NCBI GenBank assembly: GCA_022510665.1
Contig: JAFLSZ010000014.1
Coordinates: 1 to 33,296, forward strand
Length of the DNA: 33,296 nt
From: Lachnospiraceae bacterium
GTDB lineage: Bacteria; Bacillota; Clostridia; Lachnospirales; Lachnospiraceae
Reading direction: 5' to 3'
Shown: one piece after another, positions 8,590 to 17,967 of the stretch
How positions within the stretch are numbered: the first letter of the stretch is position 1
Layout of the letters: each line of letters opens with the position of its first letter
Notes under the pieces: model-generated
The model's database searches: none
What the model saw: only the letters and a program-made list of their open reading frames with translations
What the model was told of the DNA's origin: nothing
Made by a program: the position numbers and the translations under genes

Positions 8590-10965
8590 TCAGCGTTCTA
8601 CCGTATACATAAACTGGCATACCGCGGCGGATTCGTTTCCGTCAATTCCCTGGAACGTAAACGTCAATATGGTTCTTTCACTGCAGTCATAGAATTTCTT
8701 GCCCGCAAACTTCATAGCTTCCTCAGGAACCGGAATTACCACATCGTAATACTCACCCTCCTGACGGCTTTCCAGTACGGCCTCATAGACGGTTACGTCT
8801 CCTGCAGTAATCCGGATACCCTTCCCTGCGTCCGCTTCCTTAAAGGTAACGTACAAATCGGTCGCCGCAGGGTTTACTATCATGGTATAGGAAAAACTTC
8901 CTCCCTGCTTCGCGTAACGGGAGGTTCCGCCCTCGGTTAAGCCTACCGAACCCGCTCCGTGTTCCGTCATATTGTGCAGCGAGTCATTTTCATACTGCCC
9001 GTAACCCGGCTGTACCGTATCAATGCGCCTTATTTCCTTCTCTTTGCCGTCCGCTTCCAGAGACTTTTTATCGGTAAAGTTAAAGTAAATACCATAGCGC
9101 TCTTTATGCTGGGAATAATGAGGCACATAGGTGAGTGCCGCGTCGGTTCCCGTCAGCGCAAAGACCGGCTCCTCGCCCTGACGTACAAGGTGCTCTCCGA
9201 TTTTCTCCATATATTCCTCCACACTGCTCTCTGATACCGTAATCCTTTCGCCCTCGGACGGAATATATTTTTTCTCTATAATCCGATTGCCCGGTATGGT
9301 GACGATAACTCCGGTGGTAGCATCCGTCATGTCCTTCGTTCCCAAAAGAGCGCTTAACACTACCGGACCGTATTTAAACGCATATGTATTCTTTCCGTCC
9401 GGAAGGTTATATGCGGCCGCTTTCATCGGAAGCAGCAAATCAATCCGGGTATCCGCCTCAAACGGTCCCGCAACCAAGGCATATCCCTTGCTTTCGCCGT
9501 CTGCGGCATTATATTGATACGCCTTCCCGTTGACCGTTATTTTTGCCTCACCCGCAAGCCACGCAGGCAGACGGAAAAGCAGATTGCCTTCCAGCGCTTT
9601 TCCGATACGGAAGGATACTTCTTCCGACTTAGGTATGTTGGCGTTCTGCGTAATTTCCACCCCATGAAACATTACGGAAGAAGACAGGTACTGGTTTACA
9701 ATCAGCGTATTCTCTTTTTCAAAATAAAAACTTTCCTGAAGCTTTGCAAAATTCTCCATACCCGTTCCGGTACAGCACCAGAATTTATTGAAACGCTCGC
9801 CGTACACTTTATAATACCCGCTTGCCATAGGCTGGAAATAAGTTGTCATTCCCGTTTCCGGATTCTGAGAAGACAGGATAGAATTTATAAAGGTATTTTC
9901 ATACCAATCCGCATACTTTACGTCGCCGGTAATCATAAACAGCTGTTTTGTCATTTTCAGCATATTATAGACATTACAGGTTTCACAGTTACAGTTGGTT
10001 CTCTCCTTGTCTAAAATCAGGTCGGCACCGAAATGTTCCCATTCACTGTTTCCTCCGGTAATATAGGTATGATTCTCCACTACCAGGTTCCAAAAGTGGG
10101 AAGCATACTCGAGATATCTTTCCTCTCCCGTCACAACATAACGCTTCAATGCCCCCAAAAACTTAGGTATCGTCGTATTGGCATGATGATTGTTCAGCGC
10201 GTTGTCTCCAGACTTGGCGTTTAAAATCCTCTCAAAAAGCTCCACCTGGTCAAAAGCGTGGGCGGCCTCCAGATGCTCCTTTTTTCCGGTTATCAGATAC
10301 ACATCGTACATACAGTCATTCATACCGCCGTACTCAATACCGAGTACCGTTCTGTGCGTTTCCTCGTTCCAGCCGGAAGTCCTTGTGTATACCCAGTCCG
10401 CCAGCTTCGTCATAACTTCTTTAACGGTTGCCCTGATATCCTTTGCTAACTCTCCGTCCACATCCATATTCACCACGGACACAAGTCCTTCAAAGAGCTT
10501 GTGCATCGTATACCAAGGCACCCATGCCTGTGTAATTATGTTTGTTTTATTTTCTTCCACATAGTCAAACTGAAGCTCCACATTACCCGCATCCCGAATG
10601 ATTGCGCCAAATAAGAAACCGGTTTTTCCCGCTTCCTGACACTCTTTCAGTCCGTCTGCCAGCCGTTTTAAAATCTGTAACATCTCCTCCCGGTCTTCCT
10701 CAGCGCAGTTTGCCGACTCACAGCTTCTTACGCAGGCCGTCATGTAATGCCCCAGACTATGACCGCCGATTAACATGCTTTCCCAGCCCGGATACCGCTC
10801 CGCGCCCTTCATATCCACGCCGGCAGTTTCGCGGAATCCCGCAAGCAGTCTGTCCGTGTCAAAAGACGTTAAATATAAAACTTCTTTTTCAAAGGCATTC
10901 ACTAAATAGGAATCCTTCAATGCCACCCTGCGTAACGATAATGCTTTGTTTCCTCTTATATCCAT
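8590..10965 (-). CDS. GH127 (DUF1680) beta-L-arabinofuranosidase, cytosolic
   Basis: A 791-residue glycoside hydrolase that removes beta-L-arabinofuranose from arabinan or hydroxyproline-type oligosaccharides. The (alpha/alpha)6 catalytic domain spans roughly 1-450. The zinc site of the family is visible: Glu328 and Cys330 in NCETCNVYNMLKM, and Cys397/Cys398 in WCCTGTGMENFAKL. By analogy with Bifidobacterium HypBA1, Cys397 is the nucleophile. Residues beyond about 450 are beta-sandwich-like. There is no signal peptide, so the substrate must be imported as oligosaccharide. The gene is divergent from an AraC regulator and has its own terminator. No transporter or other glycosidase lies beside it. 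Substrate specificity is inferred from the family. Confidence 0.92.
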   Translation of the reverse strand: MDIRGNKALSLRRVALKDSYLVNAFEKEVLYLTSFDTDRLLAGFRETAGVDMKGAERYPGWESMLIGGHSLGHYMTACVRSCESANCAEEDREEMLQILKRLADGLKECQEAGKTGFLFGAIIRDAGNVELQFDYVEENKTNIITQAWVPWYTMHKLFEGLVSVVNMDVDGELAKDIRATVKEVMTKLADWVYTRTSGWNEETHRTVLGIEYGGMNDCMYDVYLITGKKEHLEAAHAFDQVELFERILNAKSGDNALNNHHANTTIPKFLGALKRYVVTGEERYLEYASHFWNLVVENHTYITGGNSEWEHFGADLILDKERTNCNCETCNVYNMLKMTKQLFMITGDVKYADWYENTFINSILSSQNPETGMTTYFQPMASGYYKVYGERFNKFWCCTGTGMENFAKLQESFYFEKENTLIVNQYLSSSVMFHGVEITQNANIPKSEEVSFRIGKALEGNLLFRLPAWLAGEAKITVNGKAYQYNAADGESKGYALVAGPFEADTRIDLLLPMKAAAYNLPDGKNTYAFKYGPVVLSALLGTKDMTDATTGVIVTIPGNRIIEKKYIPSEGERITVSESSVEEYMEKIGEHLVRQGEEPVFALTGTDAALTYVPHYSQHKERYGIYFNFTDKKSLEADGKEKEIRRIDTVQPGYGQYENDSLHNMTEHGAGSVGLTEGGTSRYAKQGGSFSYTMIVNPAATDLYVTFKEADAGKGIRITAGDVTVYEAVLESRQEGEYYDVVIPVPEEAMKFAGKKFYDCSERTILTFTFQGIDGNESAAVCQFMYTVER

Positions 10966-11033
10966 AGCTCATCTTCCTTTCCTTTGTTACTGTTTTTGTT
11001 ATTGTTTCCGCTGCTGTCATTGTTTCTGTTTCT

Positions 11034-11062
11034 ATTATGACACCGAACGGAACAAATGAGAA
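11034..11062 (-). promoter_or_regulatory. Probable promoter of the GH127 gene
   Basis: On the minus strand, TTCTCA (11057-11062), a 17-bp spacer and CATAAT (11034-11039). Four of six -35 bases match, which suits an activator-dependent promoter. The leader of about 65 nt is G-poor and rich in AAACA-like repeats. Confidence 0.4.
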
Positions 11063-11067
11063 TCTAG

Positions 11068-11095
11068 AAAAGTTACAAAAGGTGTAAAAAAGTTA
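11068..11095. promoter_or_regulatory. Direct repeats, candidate AraC-family operator
   Basis: AAAAGTTA occurs at 11068-11075 and again at 11088-11095, exactly 20 bp apart (about two helical turns). AraC-family regulators typically bind such phased direct half-sites. The inner copy ends 5 bp from the proposed GH127 -35, a position typical for activation. The outer copy abuts the weak araC-side promoter (TTTACT 11097-11102, TAAAAT 11119-11124). Confidence 0.45.
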
Positions 11096-11163
11096 GTTTA
11101 CTATTTTTCATTCTGTGATAAAATAGAAGTACGAATACCCTGTTTGTTTGAAAGGAGCGTATT

Positions 11164-12009
11164 ATGATTCTTTGTTTTGACGCAGCCTTGGAATTTAACT
11201 ATCATTGGTGTGGAAAATTCACATCTCCTAATAATGACTGGATTCATATTACCCGGAGCCGCGATGATTACGAGCTTATGGTTGTAACCGACGGCACTTT
11301 GTACATAGCGGACCACGCACGGGAATATGCCGTACAAAAAGGTGAGTATCTGCTTATGGGGCCTACCCCGTTTCAGCACGGAACCCGTTCCGGCGGCTGT
11401 AATTTTTACTGGCTCCATTTCGGATACCATAACGAGCAGCAGGATCACGATACTCTCACGGAGGCGGACGAATATAAGCCGGGGCATCTGTTAATCCCGG
11501 TGACAGGCACCCTCTCCTCTTTGGAACGAATTATTATACTGATGAAACAATTACAGGACTCCGACAGGCGATACAAAGACGCCACGCTGAACCGGTACTT
11601 ATGCAGCGCTCTCTTATCCGAAATCGGCGCACAGAGCCGCCATAACGCAAACCGGGACAAGCAGTTAAAGGAACAGCTTTACAGCGATATTTTAGATTAT
11701 ATTTCATGGCATATTCAGGAGAACCTGCGTATTCCCGATATTGCGGCGCACTTCGGATATAACGAAAAATACCTGACGACTTTTTTTAAAAAGTACGCAG
11801 GTATCACATTAAAACAACATTTACTGCAGACCAAAATGGAAGTTGCCAAATCCTCCTTATCGGAAACCACCCAGCCTATTTCCCAGATCGCGTATAGTCT
11901 GGGCTTTTCCGACGCACACAACTTCTCCAATGCATTTCATAAAATAACCGGTCTCTCACCCTCCGAATACCGGGCAAGCTATAATAAACATAACGTATTT
12001 CAAAAATAA
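11164..12009 (+). CDS. AraC-family transcriptional regulator
   Basis: A 281-residue protein with an AAAGGAG ribosome binding site six bases before the ATG. Residues 1-150 form a cupin-like AraC ligand-binding domain (PFQHGTRSGGCNFYWLHFGYH). Residues about 180-275 are a double helix-turn-helix with the family signature: IPDIAAHFGYNEKYLTTFFKKYAG, then QPISQIAYSLGFSDAHNFSNAFHKITGLSPSEYR. It is transcribed divergently from the GH127 gene and is the obvious candidate for controlling it in response to a sugar, probably an arabino-oligosaccharide. The ligand is inference. Both DNA-binding helices look intact. Confidence 0.93.
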   Translation: MILCFDAALEFNYHWCGKFTSPNNDWIHITRSRDDYELMVVTDGTLYIADHAREYAVQKGEYLLMGPTPFQHGTRSGGCNFYWLHFGYHNEQQDHDTLTEADEYKPGHLLIPVTGTLSSLERIIILMKQLQDSDRRYKDATLNRYLCSALLSEIGAQSRHNANRDKQLKEQLYSDILDYISWHIQENLRIPDIAAHFGYNEKYLTTFFKKYAGITLKQHLLQTKMEVAKSSLSETTQPISQIAYSLGFSDAHNFSNAFHKITGLSPSEYRASYNKHNVFQK

Positions 12010-12054
12010 ACAACGCAGAGCCGCCTGTTTTTTAAGCGCAAAAAGCTTATTTCC

Positions 12055-12522
12055 CTACGCTCCCTGCATCTGTTTCAGAGCTTCCATCATCTGCTCTTCT
12101 TCGTCCCCTTCGTACATCGTAGCGGGATTCAGAAGCAATATGAGTCTGCCCTGCCTATTGGCAACCGCACGAACATACTCCGTATTCTCGTTTTTTACGA
12201 TTAGCGGCATATTCGTAACCGCTTCCTCCTCAAAATCCGTAATCTCAAGTACCTCATCAACTTTAAACGCAATCCTCTTATCCTGATACCGTGTTACAAT
12301 CAGTTTGGTATTTATCGGGTCGGTATACTCTTCCAGTAAAAACCTCTTTCGCAGACTGTATACCGGAATTACTTCTCCGCGCAGATTCATAAGCCCTAAA
12401 ACACGGGCCGGCGCGTTTGGTACCGGCACAATGTCCATAATCGGTTCAATTGCCGTTACCAGCTGCACGTCAATCCCGTATTCTTCTCCATTGATACGGA
12501 AAATAATGTTTCTCTCTGCCAT
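12055..12522 (-). CDS. CheW-like chemotaxis coupling protein (orphan)
   Basis: A 155-residue protein made of a single CheW domain: FRINGEEYGIDVQLVTAIEPIMDIVPVPNAPARVLGLMNLRGEVIPVYSLRKRF is typical of the family. CheW links methyl-accepting receptors to the CheA kinase at the inner membrane. A GGAGG ribosome binding site lies upstream. It sits 21 nt after prfB on the same strand and may be co-transcribed with secA-prfB. No cheA, receptor or flagellar gene is in the window, so its partner must be encoded elsewhere. The acidic C-terminus (YEGDEEEQMMEALKQMQGA) extends slightly past the domain. Confidence 0.92.
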   Translation of the reverse strand: MAERNIIFRINGEEYGIDVQLVTAIEPIMDIVPVPNAPARVLGLMNLRGEVIPVYSLRKRFLLEEYTDPINTKLIVTRYQDKRIAFKVDEVLEITDFEEEAVTNMPLIVKNENTEYVRAVANRQGRLILLLNPATMYEGDEEEQMMEALKQMQGA

Positions 12523-12543
12523 AGAATAATGCCTCCAATCTTT

Positions 12544-13663
12544 TTACTCTTTCGTCTTTCCGGCTGCGTTCCATCTCAGATACGCATTGATAAACGGATC
12601 CAAATTGCCGTCTAAAACCGTCTGTGCGTTGCCTGCTTCTTCGTTTGTCCGGTGATCCTTTACCAGTGTGTACGGCTGTAACACATAGGAACGTATCTGG
12701 TTGCCGAAGTTAATATCCCGTACTTCCCCGCGGATACCGGATTCTTTTTCCGCGTTTTCCTGCTCCCGCAGCAGATACAGCTTTGCTTTTAACATCTGCA
12801 TCGCCTTGTCTTTATTCTGGAACTGGGAACGCTCATTCTGACACTGCACCACAATACCGGTCGGCAGATGCGTAATACGAATCGCCGAAGATGTTTTGTT
12901 GACGTGCTGACCGCCCGCACCGCTGGAACGGTATGTGTCAATCCGCAAATCTTTCTCGTCAATTTCTATTTCGGGCGCTTCCTCCAAATCCGGCATAATA
13001 TCACAGGACACAAAGGAAGTCTGCCGTTTTCCCGCCGCGTTAAACGGGGAAATCCGTACCAGACGGTGAACCCCGCGTTCCGATTTCAGATAACCGTAAG
13101 CATTCTCTCCGTGGATTTCCAGCGTCACCGACTTATAGCCCGCTTCGTCGCCGTCCAGAAAATCAATTAATTCGGTGGTAAAACCTTTTTTATCCGCCCA
13201 ACGCTGATACATCCGGCAAAGCATGGAAGCCCAGTCACAGCTTTCCGTACCGCCCGCCCCCGCATGCAGCGTGAGTATCGCGTCATTCTTATCATATTCG
13301 CCGCAAAGCAGCGTACTTAAATGAAGCCTCTCGTAATGGGACTTGAACAGTTCCATTGCCTCCTGCACGTCCGAAACCAGGGACACGTCCGAAGTTTCAT
13401 AGCCCATTTCCAGATAAGTCTGTACGTCTTCGTACTCGGTTTTTAATTCCTCGTAATCTTCCACCGCGTCTTTGAGATTTTTCAGTTCTTTCATATAGCC
13501 CTGCGATTTTTCCGCGTTATCCCAAAAGCCCGGCTCCTGCATGATAGTTTCTAATTCCTGAATTTTTTCACGCTTGCCTGTGAGGTCAAAGTGAATCCCC
13601 CATTTCAAGCAGCGGTTTTTCATAACCGGAGAGTTCGTATTTAATCGCATCCAACTCTACCAT
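12544..13663 (-). CDS. prfB: Peptide chain release factor 2, with programmed +1 frameshift
   Basis: RF2 recognises UGA and UAA stops. The gene starts at 13663 (MVELDAIKYELSGYEKPLLEMGDSL). After 25 codons it meets an in-frame TGA at 13586-13588 in the context CTT TGA C, and continues in the +1 frame as DLTGKREKIQELE. The product is about 372 residues, normal for RF2. The GGQ catalytic motif (SSGAGGQHVNKT) and the SPF stop-recognition motif (RISPFNAAGKRQ) are present. A G5 run upstream can act as the internal Shine-Dalgarno, though it is 5 nt from CTT rather than the 3 nt of E. coli. It lies 72 nt after secA, a common Firmicutes pair. Confidence 0.97.
13586..13602 (-). promoter_or_regulatory. 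RF2 autoregulatory +1 frameshift site
   Basis: On the minus strand, GGGGG ATTCA CTT TGA C. At low RF2 levels, slow termination at UGA lets the tRNA on CUU slip to UUU and translation continues in frame +1. This gives feedback control of RF2 amount. Confidence 0.9.
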
Positions 13664-13735
13664 CTGCTCACCTTCTTTCTTAATGCTCCGCACGTTTCAT
13701 GCACACACCGCCGTCCGCTTTGCAGCGCATGCGCT

Positions 13736-16306
13736 CTACGCGTTCCGTCCGCAGCACTTTTTATACTTTAATCCGGAACCGCACGGACACGGGTCATTCG
13801 GCATAATCTTCTTATCCGAACGCTTTACCGGCCCCTTTGCCACCGAATCGTCACGGTTCGTTCCGGTCACTTTTGCTACCTGCTCACGCTCTACTTTCTG
13901 CTCAATCCGTACATTCATCAGCGCCTTTACGGTATCCTCGCTGATGGCTGCCGTCATGGCGCTGAACATATCAAATCCCTGAAACTTATACTCTGTAAGC
14001 GGGTCACGCTGTCCGTACGCCTGTACGCCGATTCCCTGCCTCAGCTGATCCATATCGTCAATGTGATCCATCCACTTCCGGTCAATCACGCGGAGTAAAA
14101 TAACGCGCTCAACCTCACGCAGATGCTCTTTCTCCGGGAACTCCGCTTCTTTTGCCTCGTAAAACTTGACTGCCTCCGCCTTTAACTGCTGTACCAGCTC
14201 TTTTTTGCGCATATGCTTTTTCTGCTCCTCGGTCAAACGGACCGGAGCAATCGGCACAATCGGAAGAAGCAGGCTGTTCAATTCGTGGAGGTCCCAGTTT
14301 TCCGCGTCCTGATCGTCGCTGATACAGGAGTCCACACAGCCTTCTACGACCTCGTTTATCATCTTAAAGATGGTTTCGCGCATATTGGCGCCTTCCAGTA
14401 CCTTCCTGCGCTCCGCGTAAATAATCTCTCTCTGCTCGTTATTGACACGGTCATATTCAAGAAGATTTTTACGAATACCGAAGTTGTTGTTTTCTATCTT
14501 CTTCTGCGCTTTCTCCACCGCCGAGCTTAACATTTTGTGTTCAATCTGCTCGCCCTCCTCAATCCCGAGGGAATTAAACATATTGATTAAACGCTCTGCA
14601 CCGAACAAACGCATCAAATCATCTTCCAGTGAAATATAGAATCTGGATTCGCCCGGGTCTCCCTGACGTCCGGCACGTCCACGGAGCTGGTTATCAATAC
14701 GTCTGGACTCATGGCGCTCCGTACCTATAATCTTTAAACCGCCCAGTTCCGTAACGCCCTCGCCGAGCTTAATATCCGTACCGCGGCCCGCCATGTTCGT
14801 TGCAATCGTAACCGCGTTCATCTGTCCGGCGTCGGCAACAATCTGCGCTTCCATCTCATGGAACTTCGCGTTCAATACCTTGTGCGGAATATTCCGGCGT
14901 CTGAGCATCTCGCTAATCTCCTCGGATGCTTCAATCGTAATCGTACCTACCAGAACCGGCTGGCCGGTCTTGTGTGCCGCGATAATCTCCTCCACAATGG
15001 CGGAAAGCTTCTCACGGCGGCTCTTATAAACCGCGTCTTCCTTATCGACACGGGCAATCGGACGGTTGGTAGGAATCTCTACAACGTCCATGCCGTAGAT
15101 TTCACGGAACTCTTTTTCCTCGGTCAGCGCCGTACCTGTCATACCGCACTTTTTGTCATACTTGTTAAAGAAATTCTGGAACGTAATTGTTGCAAGCGTT
15201 TTGCTCTCGCGCTTTACCTTGACATGTTCCTTTGCCTCAATCGCCTGATGCAGGCCGTCGGAATAACGCCTGCCCGGCATAATACGTCCGGTAAAGTCGT
15301 CTACAATCAGCACTTCGTCGTTTTGTACCACATAATCTTTATCCCGTGCCATCAGATAATGAGCGCGCAGCGCAAGGATAATATTGTGCTGAATCTCCAT
15401 GTTTTCCGGGTCGGCAAGGTTTTCAATCTGGAAGAAACGCTCTACCTTTGAAACGCCTTCCTCCGTCAGATTTACATTCTTATCTTTCTCGTTTACGACA
15501 AAGTCGCCTTCCTCTTTTTGTTCTTCTCCCATGAGAAGGTCCATCTTGGAAAGCTCTTTTTCCGTACCTTTCACAAGCTGTCTCGCCAAAATATCACACG
15601 CCTGATACAGACTTGTAGACTTTCCGCTCTGTCCGGAAATAATAAGCGGGGTACGCGCCTCATCAATCAATACGGAGTCTACCTCGTCAATAATCGCATA
15701 ATGAAGTCCGCGCATTACAAGCTGTTCTTTGTAAATTACCATGTTATCACGCAGATAATCAAAGCCGAACTCATTGTTCGTACCATAAGTAATGTCACAG
15801 GCATACGCCGCCCTGCGCTCATTGTTATCCATACTGTTTAAAATACAGCCTACGCTCAGACCGAGGAAACGAAACACCTGCCCCATCCACTCGGAGTCAC
15901 GCTTTGCAAGATAATCGTTTACGGTAACGATATGCACACCCTCGCCGTCCAGCGCATTTAAGTAAGCCGGTAAAAGCTCTGTCTGCGTCTTACCTTCACC
16001 GGTACGCATTTCGATAATACGTCCCTGATGCAGAATGATACCGCCCAGTATCTGTACGTCATAGTGGCGCTGGCCGAGCACGCGCTTGGTCGCCTCGCGC
16101 ACTACCGCATATGCTTCCGGCATAATAGAATCCTTGGATTCTCCCTTTCCGAGACGCTCTTTAAACTCCGCGGTCTTTGCACAAAGTTCTTCATCCGACA
16201 ATGCCGACACGGTTTCTTCCAAATTATTTATCTTCTCCAGAATCGGCCGAATCATCTTTATTTCTCTTTCACTGTGCGTTCCAAATATTTTCTGTACTAA
16301 ACCCAT
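13736..16306 (-). CDS. secA: Protein translocase ATPase SecA
   Basis: An 856-residue motor that drives preproteins through SecYEG at the membrane. It has Walker A MRTGEGKT at 100-107, [16 protein letters not shown] (DEAD-like Walker B), [21 protein letters not shown] and the C-terminal SEC-C zinc motif [18 protein letters not shown]. The frame is open 17 codons further upstream, but [17 protein letters not shown] matches the family N-terminus and has CAGGAG upstream. The length is standard. It is the first gene of a likely secA-prfB(-cheW) unit read from the promoter at 16373-16402. Confidence 0.98.
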   Translation of the reverse strand: MGLVQKIFGTHSEREIKMIRPILEKINNLEETVSALSDEELCAKTAEFKERLGKGESKDSIMPEAYAVVREATKRVLGQRHYDVQILGGIILHQGRIIEMRTGEGKTQTELLPAYLNALDGEGVHIVTVNDYLAKRDSEWMGQVFRFLGLSVGCILNSMDNNERRAAYACDITYGTNNEFGFDYLRDNMVIYKEQLVMRGLHYAIIDEVDSVLIDEARTPLIISGQSGKSTSLYQACDILARQLVKGTEKELSKMDLLMGEEQKEEGDFVVNEKDKNVNLTEEGVSKVERFFQIENLADPENMEIQHNIILALRAHYLMARDKDYVVQNDEVLIVDDFTGRIMPGRRYSDGLHQAIEAKEHVKVKRESKTLATITFQNFFNKYDKKCGMTGTALTEEKEFREIYGMDVVEIPTNRPIARVDKEDAVYKSRREKLSAIVEEIIAAHKTGQPVLVGTITIEASEEISEMLRRRNIPHKVLNAKFHEMEAQIVADAGQMNAVTIATNMAGRGTDIKLGEGVTELGGLKIIGTERHESRRIDNQLRGRAGRQGDPGESRFYISLEDDLMRLFGAERLINMFNSLGIEEGEQIEHKMLSSAVEKAQKKIENNNFGIRKNLLEYDRVNNEQREIIYAERRKVLEGANMRETIFKMINEVVEGCVDSCISDDQDAENWDLHELNSLLLPIVPIAPVRLTEEQKKHMRKKELVQQLKAEAVKFYEAKEAEFPEKEHLREVERVILLRVIDRKWMDHIDDMDQLRQGIGVQAYGQRDPLTEYKFQGFDMFSAMTAAISEDTVKALMNVRIEQKVEREQVAKVTGTNRDDSVAKGPVKRSDKKIMPNDPCPCGSGLKYKKCCGRNA

Positions 16307-16372
16307 CTGTTTTCTCCTGACCATATCTATTCTTATTATTTTATTATTAATTTTCACCGCATGTACTGCAAA

Positions 16373-16416
16373 ATAATACGAAAAGTTACATGAAGTTTAC
16401 AATAAGATTATTGTAA
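16373..16416 (-). promoter_or_regulatory. secA promoter overlapped by a 9-bp-arm palindrome
   Basis: On the minus strand the -35 is TTGTAA (16397-16402), the spacer 18 bp and the -10 TATTAT (16373-16378). The palindrome TTACAATAAGATTATTGTAA (16397-16416) has perfect 9-bp arms around GA and covers the -35, a typical repressor-operator position. No regulator is recognised. Confidence 0.5.
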
Positions 16417-16475
16417 CATTACTTCTCCATTTATTCAACCTTTTCTTCACTTTTTCTGTTATCTTCCACAGAGCC

Positions 16476-16504
16476 TTGACAATCGCTCCTCAGAACAGTA
16501 TAAT
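16476..16504 (+). promoter_or_regulatory. Consensus promoter of mnmA
   Basis: Perfect TTGACA (16476-16481), a 17-bp spacer and perfect TATAAT (16499-16504). It gives an AU-rich leader of about 105 nt before the mnmA ATG, in which I found no convincing riboswitch or attenuator. Confidence 0.9.
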
Positions 16505-16618
16505 ATATCATACTAAATACATAGGTTTTATATGTTTAAATTTTAATAATCCGGATGACTGGCTGGCCGATATGTTTTTCTGTCACATTAATTAGTTTTT
16601 ATCATAGAAGGTGAGAAA

Positions 16619-17704
16619 ATGGATGATACAATGAATAAAAAAGCCGTCATTGCCATGAGTGGCGGTGTGGATTCCGGTGTAGCGGCGTTCCTGATGAGGG
16701 AACAAGGGTACGACTGCATCGGCGTGACAATGAAACTCTTTCACAATGAAGATATCGGAATTCCAAAGGGACACACCTGCTGTTCGCTGGACGATGTAGA
16801 AGATGCCCGCAGTGTTGCCTATGCATTAGGTATTCCTCACTATGTGTTCAATTTTTCGGAGAACTTTAAAGATGAGGTCATCAATCGGTTCATTGCCGCT
16901 TATGAAAACGGAAGAACACCGAATCCCTGTATAGACTGCAACAGATATCTGAAATTTTACAAATTATATTTGCGCGCAAAGGAATTGAAGCGCGACTATG
17001 TAGCCACCGGTCACTATGCCCGTATTGAACGTGATGCCGTTTCGGGCAGATATCTGTTAAAAAAAGCAAGGGACCCCGAAAAGGATCAGAGTTATGTTTT
17101 GTACACCATGTCGCAGGAACAACTTGCGCATACACGATTCCCATTGGGCGGCATGACAAAAGCGGAGGTGCGCAAAACCGCCGAATCTCAGGGTTTTATA
17201 AATGCCCGCAAACATGACAGTCAGGATATTTGCTTTGTACCGCAGGGAAATTATGCCGACTTTATAGAGGAACAGACGGGCAGATGTTATCCCGAAGGAG
17301 ATTTTATAGACAGGGAAGGGCATATTCTCGGACGGCACCGGGGTATTGTACGTTATACAATCGGCCAGCGAAAAGGGCTTGGACTTTCCTTTTCGGAGCC
17401 TCTGTATGTATCTGCCGTCAATCCGTCGGACAACACCGTCACACTGAGCAGAGAATCGGAATTGTATTCACGTTCTCTCACAGCAAGAGACATTAATTTG
17501 ATTCCTCTTTCACGTTTGGATAAGACCTTGCGCCTGAAAGCAAAGGTTCGATACCGGCAGACGGAACAATGGGCAAATGTCACACAGACGGACGAAGATA
17601 CTTTACATATCGAGTTTGACGAGCCGCAGCGGGCCGTCACCAAAGGTCAGGCGGTCGTTTTGTACGACGGTGATATCGTTGTCGGCGGCGGAACAATCGA
17701 ATAA
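16619..17704 (+). CDS. mnmA: tRNA-specific 2-thiouridylase
   Basis: A 361-residue cytoplasmic enzyme that thiolates U34 of tRNA-Lys, tRNA-Glu and tRNA-Gln, using ATP and a persulfide passed from a cysteine desulfurase. The PP-loop SGGVDS is at 14-19. The two catalytic cysteines are Cys104 in NPCIDCNR and Cys205 in DICFVPQGNY, matching Cys102 and Cys199 of the E. coli enzyme. The C-terminal beta-barrel ends naturally at GDIVVGGGTIE, so the protein is full length. AAGGTGAG precedes the ATG. No tusA, iscS or mnmG is nearby. A rhodanese-like remnant in another frame starts at its stop codon. Confidence 0.97.
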   Translation: MDDTMNKKAVIAMSGGVDSGVAAFLMREQGYDCIGVTMKLFHNEDIGIPKGHTCCSLDDVEDARSVAYALGIPHYVFNFSENFKDEVINRFIAAYENGRTPNPCIDCNRYLKFYKLYLRAKELKRDYVATGHYARIERDAVSGRYLLKKARDPEKDQSYVLYTMSQEQLAHTRFPLGGMTKAEVRKTAESQGFINARKHDSQDICFVPQGNYADFIEEQTGRCYPEGDFIDREGHILGRHRGIVRYTIGQRKGLGLSFSEPLYVSAVNPSDNTVTLSRESELYSRSLTARDINLIPLSRLDKTLRLKAKVRYRQTEQWANVTQTDEDTLHIEFDEPQRAVTKGQAVVLYDGDIVVGGGTIE

Positions 17705-17705
17705 G

Positions 17706-17870
17706 ATTTCAAAGGATAAGAATATTTATCTTTTCTGCCAAGTCGGAGAGAACAGCGGAGAGATTGCAGAATTACTTTCCGACAACGGCTACAATGCGTA
17801 TAATCTTACCGGAGGGTATCGGGAATATCTGCGTCACAGCTTAACGCAATCCGAAAACGATGACTCCTAG
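17706..17870 (+). pseudogene. Rhodanese-domain C-terminal remnant
   Basis: Directly after the mnmA stop, in the +1 frame, about 54 codons read KDKNIYLFCQVGENSGEIAE, then LLSDNGYNAYNLTGGYREYL. This is the second half of a rhodanese domain, including the active-site loop CQVGENS (C-x2-G-x2-S) and the closing NLTGGY segment. It resembles the rhodanese tail of CoA-disulfide-reductase-like proteins. The first half is missing, and there is no ATG, GTG or ribosome binding site at a sensible place, so it reads as a degraded gene end. A frameshifted fusion to MnmA is formally possible, because the frame is already open inside mnmA. Confidence 0.6.
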
Positions 17871-17896
17871 CGCCGCGTTTTCTATAATATAAATAT

Positions 17897-17926
17897 ACCG
17901 CCGTGCGGCGGCTGCCGCACGGCGGT
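17897..17926. terminator. GC-rich hairpin between convergent mnmA and hpf
   Basis: Thirteen-bp perfect arms ACCGCCGTGCGGC/GCCGCACGGCGGT with a GGCT loop. The minus side is followed by a U/A-rich tract (ATATTTATATT). It is probably a shared terminator, although neither side has a clean U-run. Confidence 0.7.
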
Positions 17927-17967
17927 TCACTTAAAAAGGGAAGACAGTACGGCTTGCCGCCGTAAAA

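Noticed and set aside
10995-11030. Possible catabolite-repression (CcpA cre) site in the GH127 leader
   Set aside because: The segment TGTTTCCGCTGCTGTCA has the central CG but misses several consensus bases.
12033-12049. TAAGC/GCTTA stem between araC and cheW as a terminator
   Set aside because: Only 5 bp with an A-rich loop and no convincing T-run; too weak to call.
16505-16618. Riboswitch in the mnmA leader
   Set aside because: The leader is AU-rich with no stable multi-stem fold or terminator that I could find.
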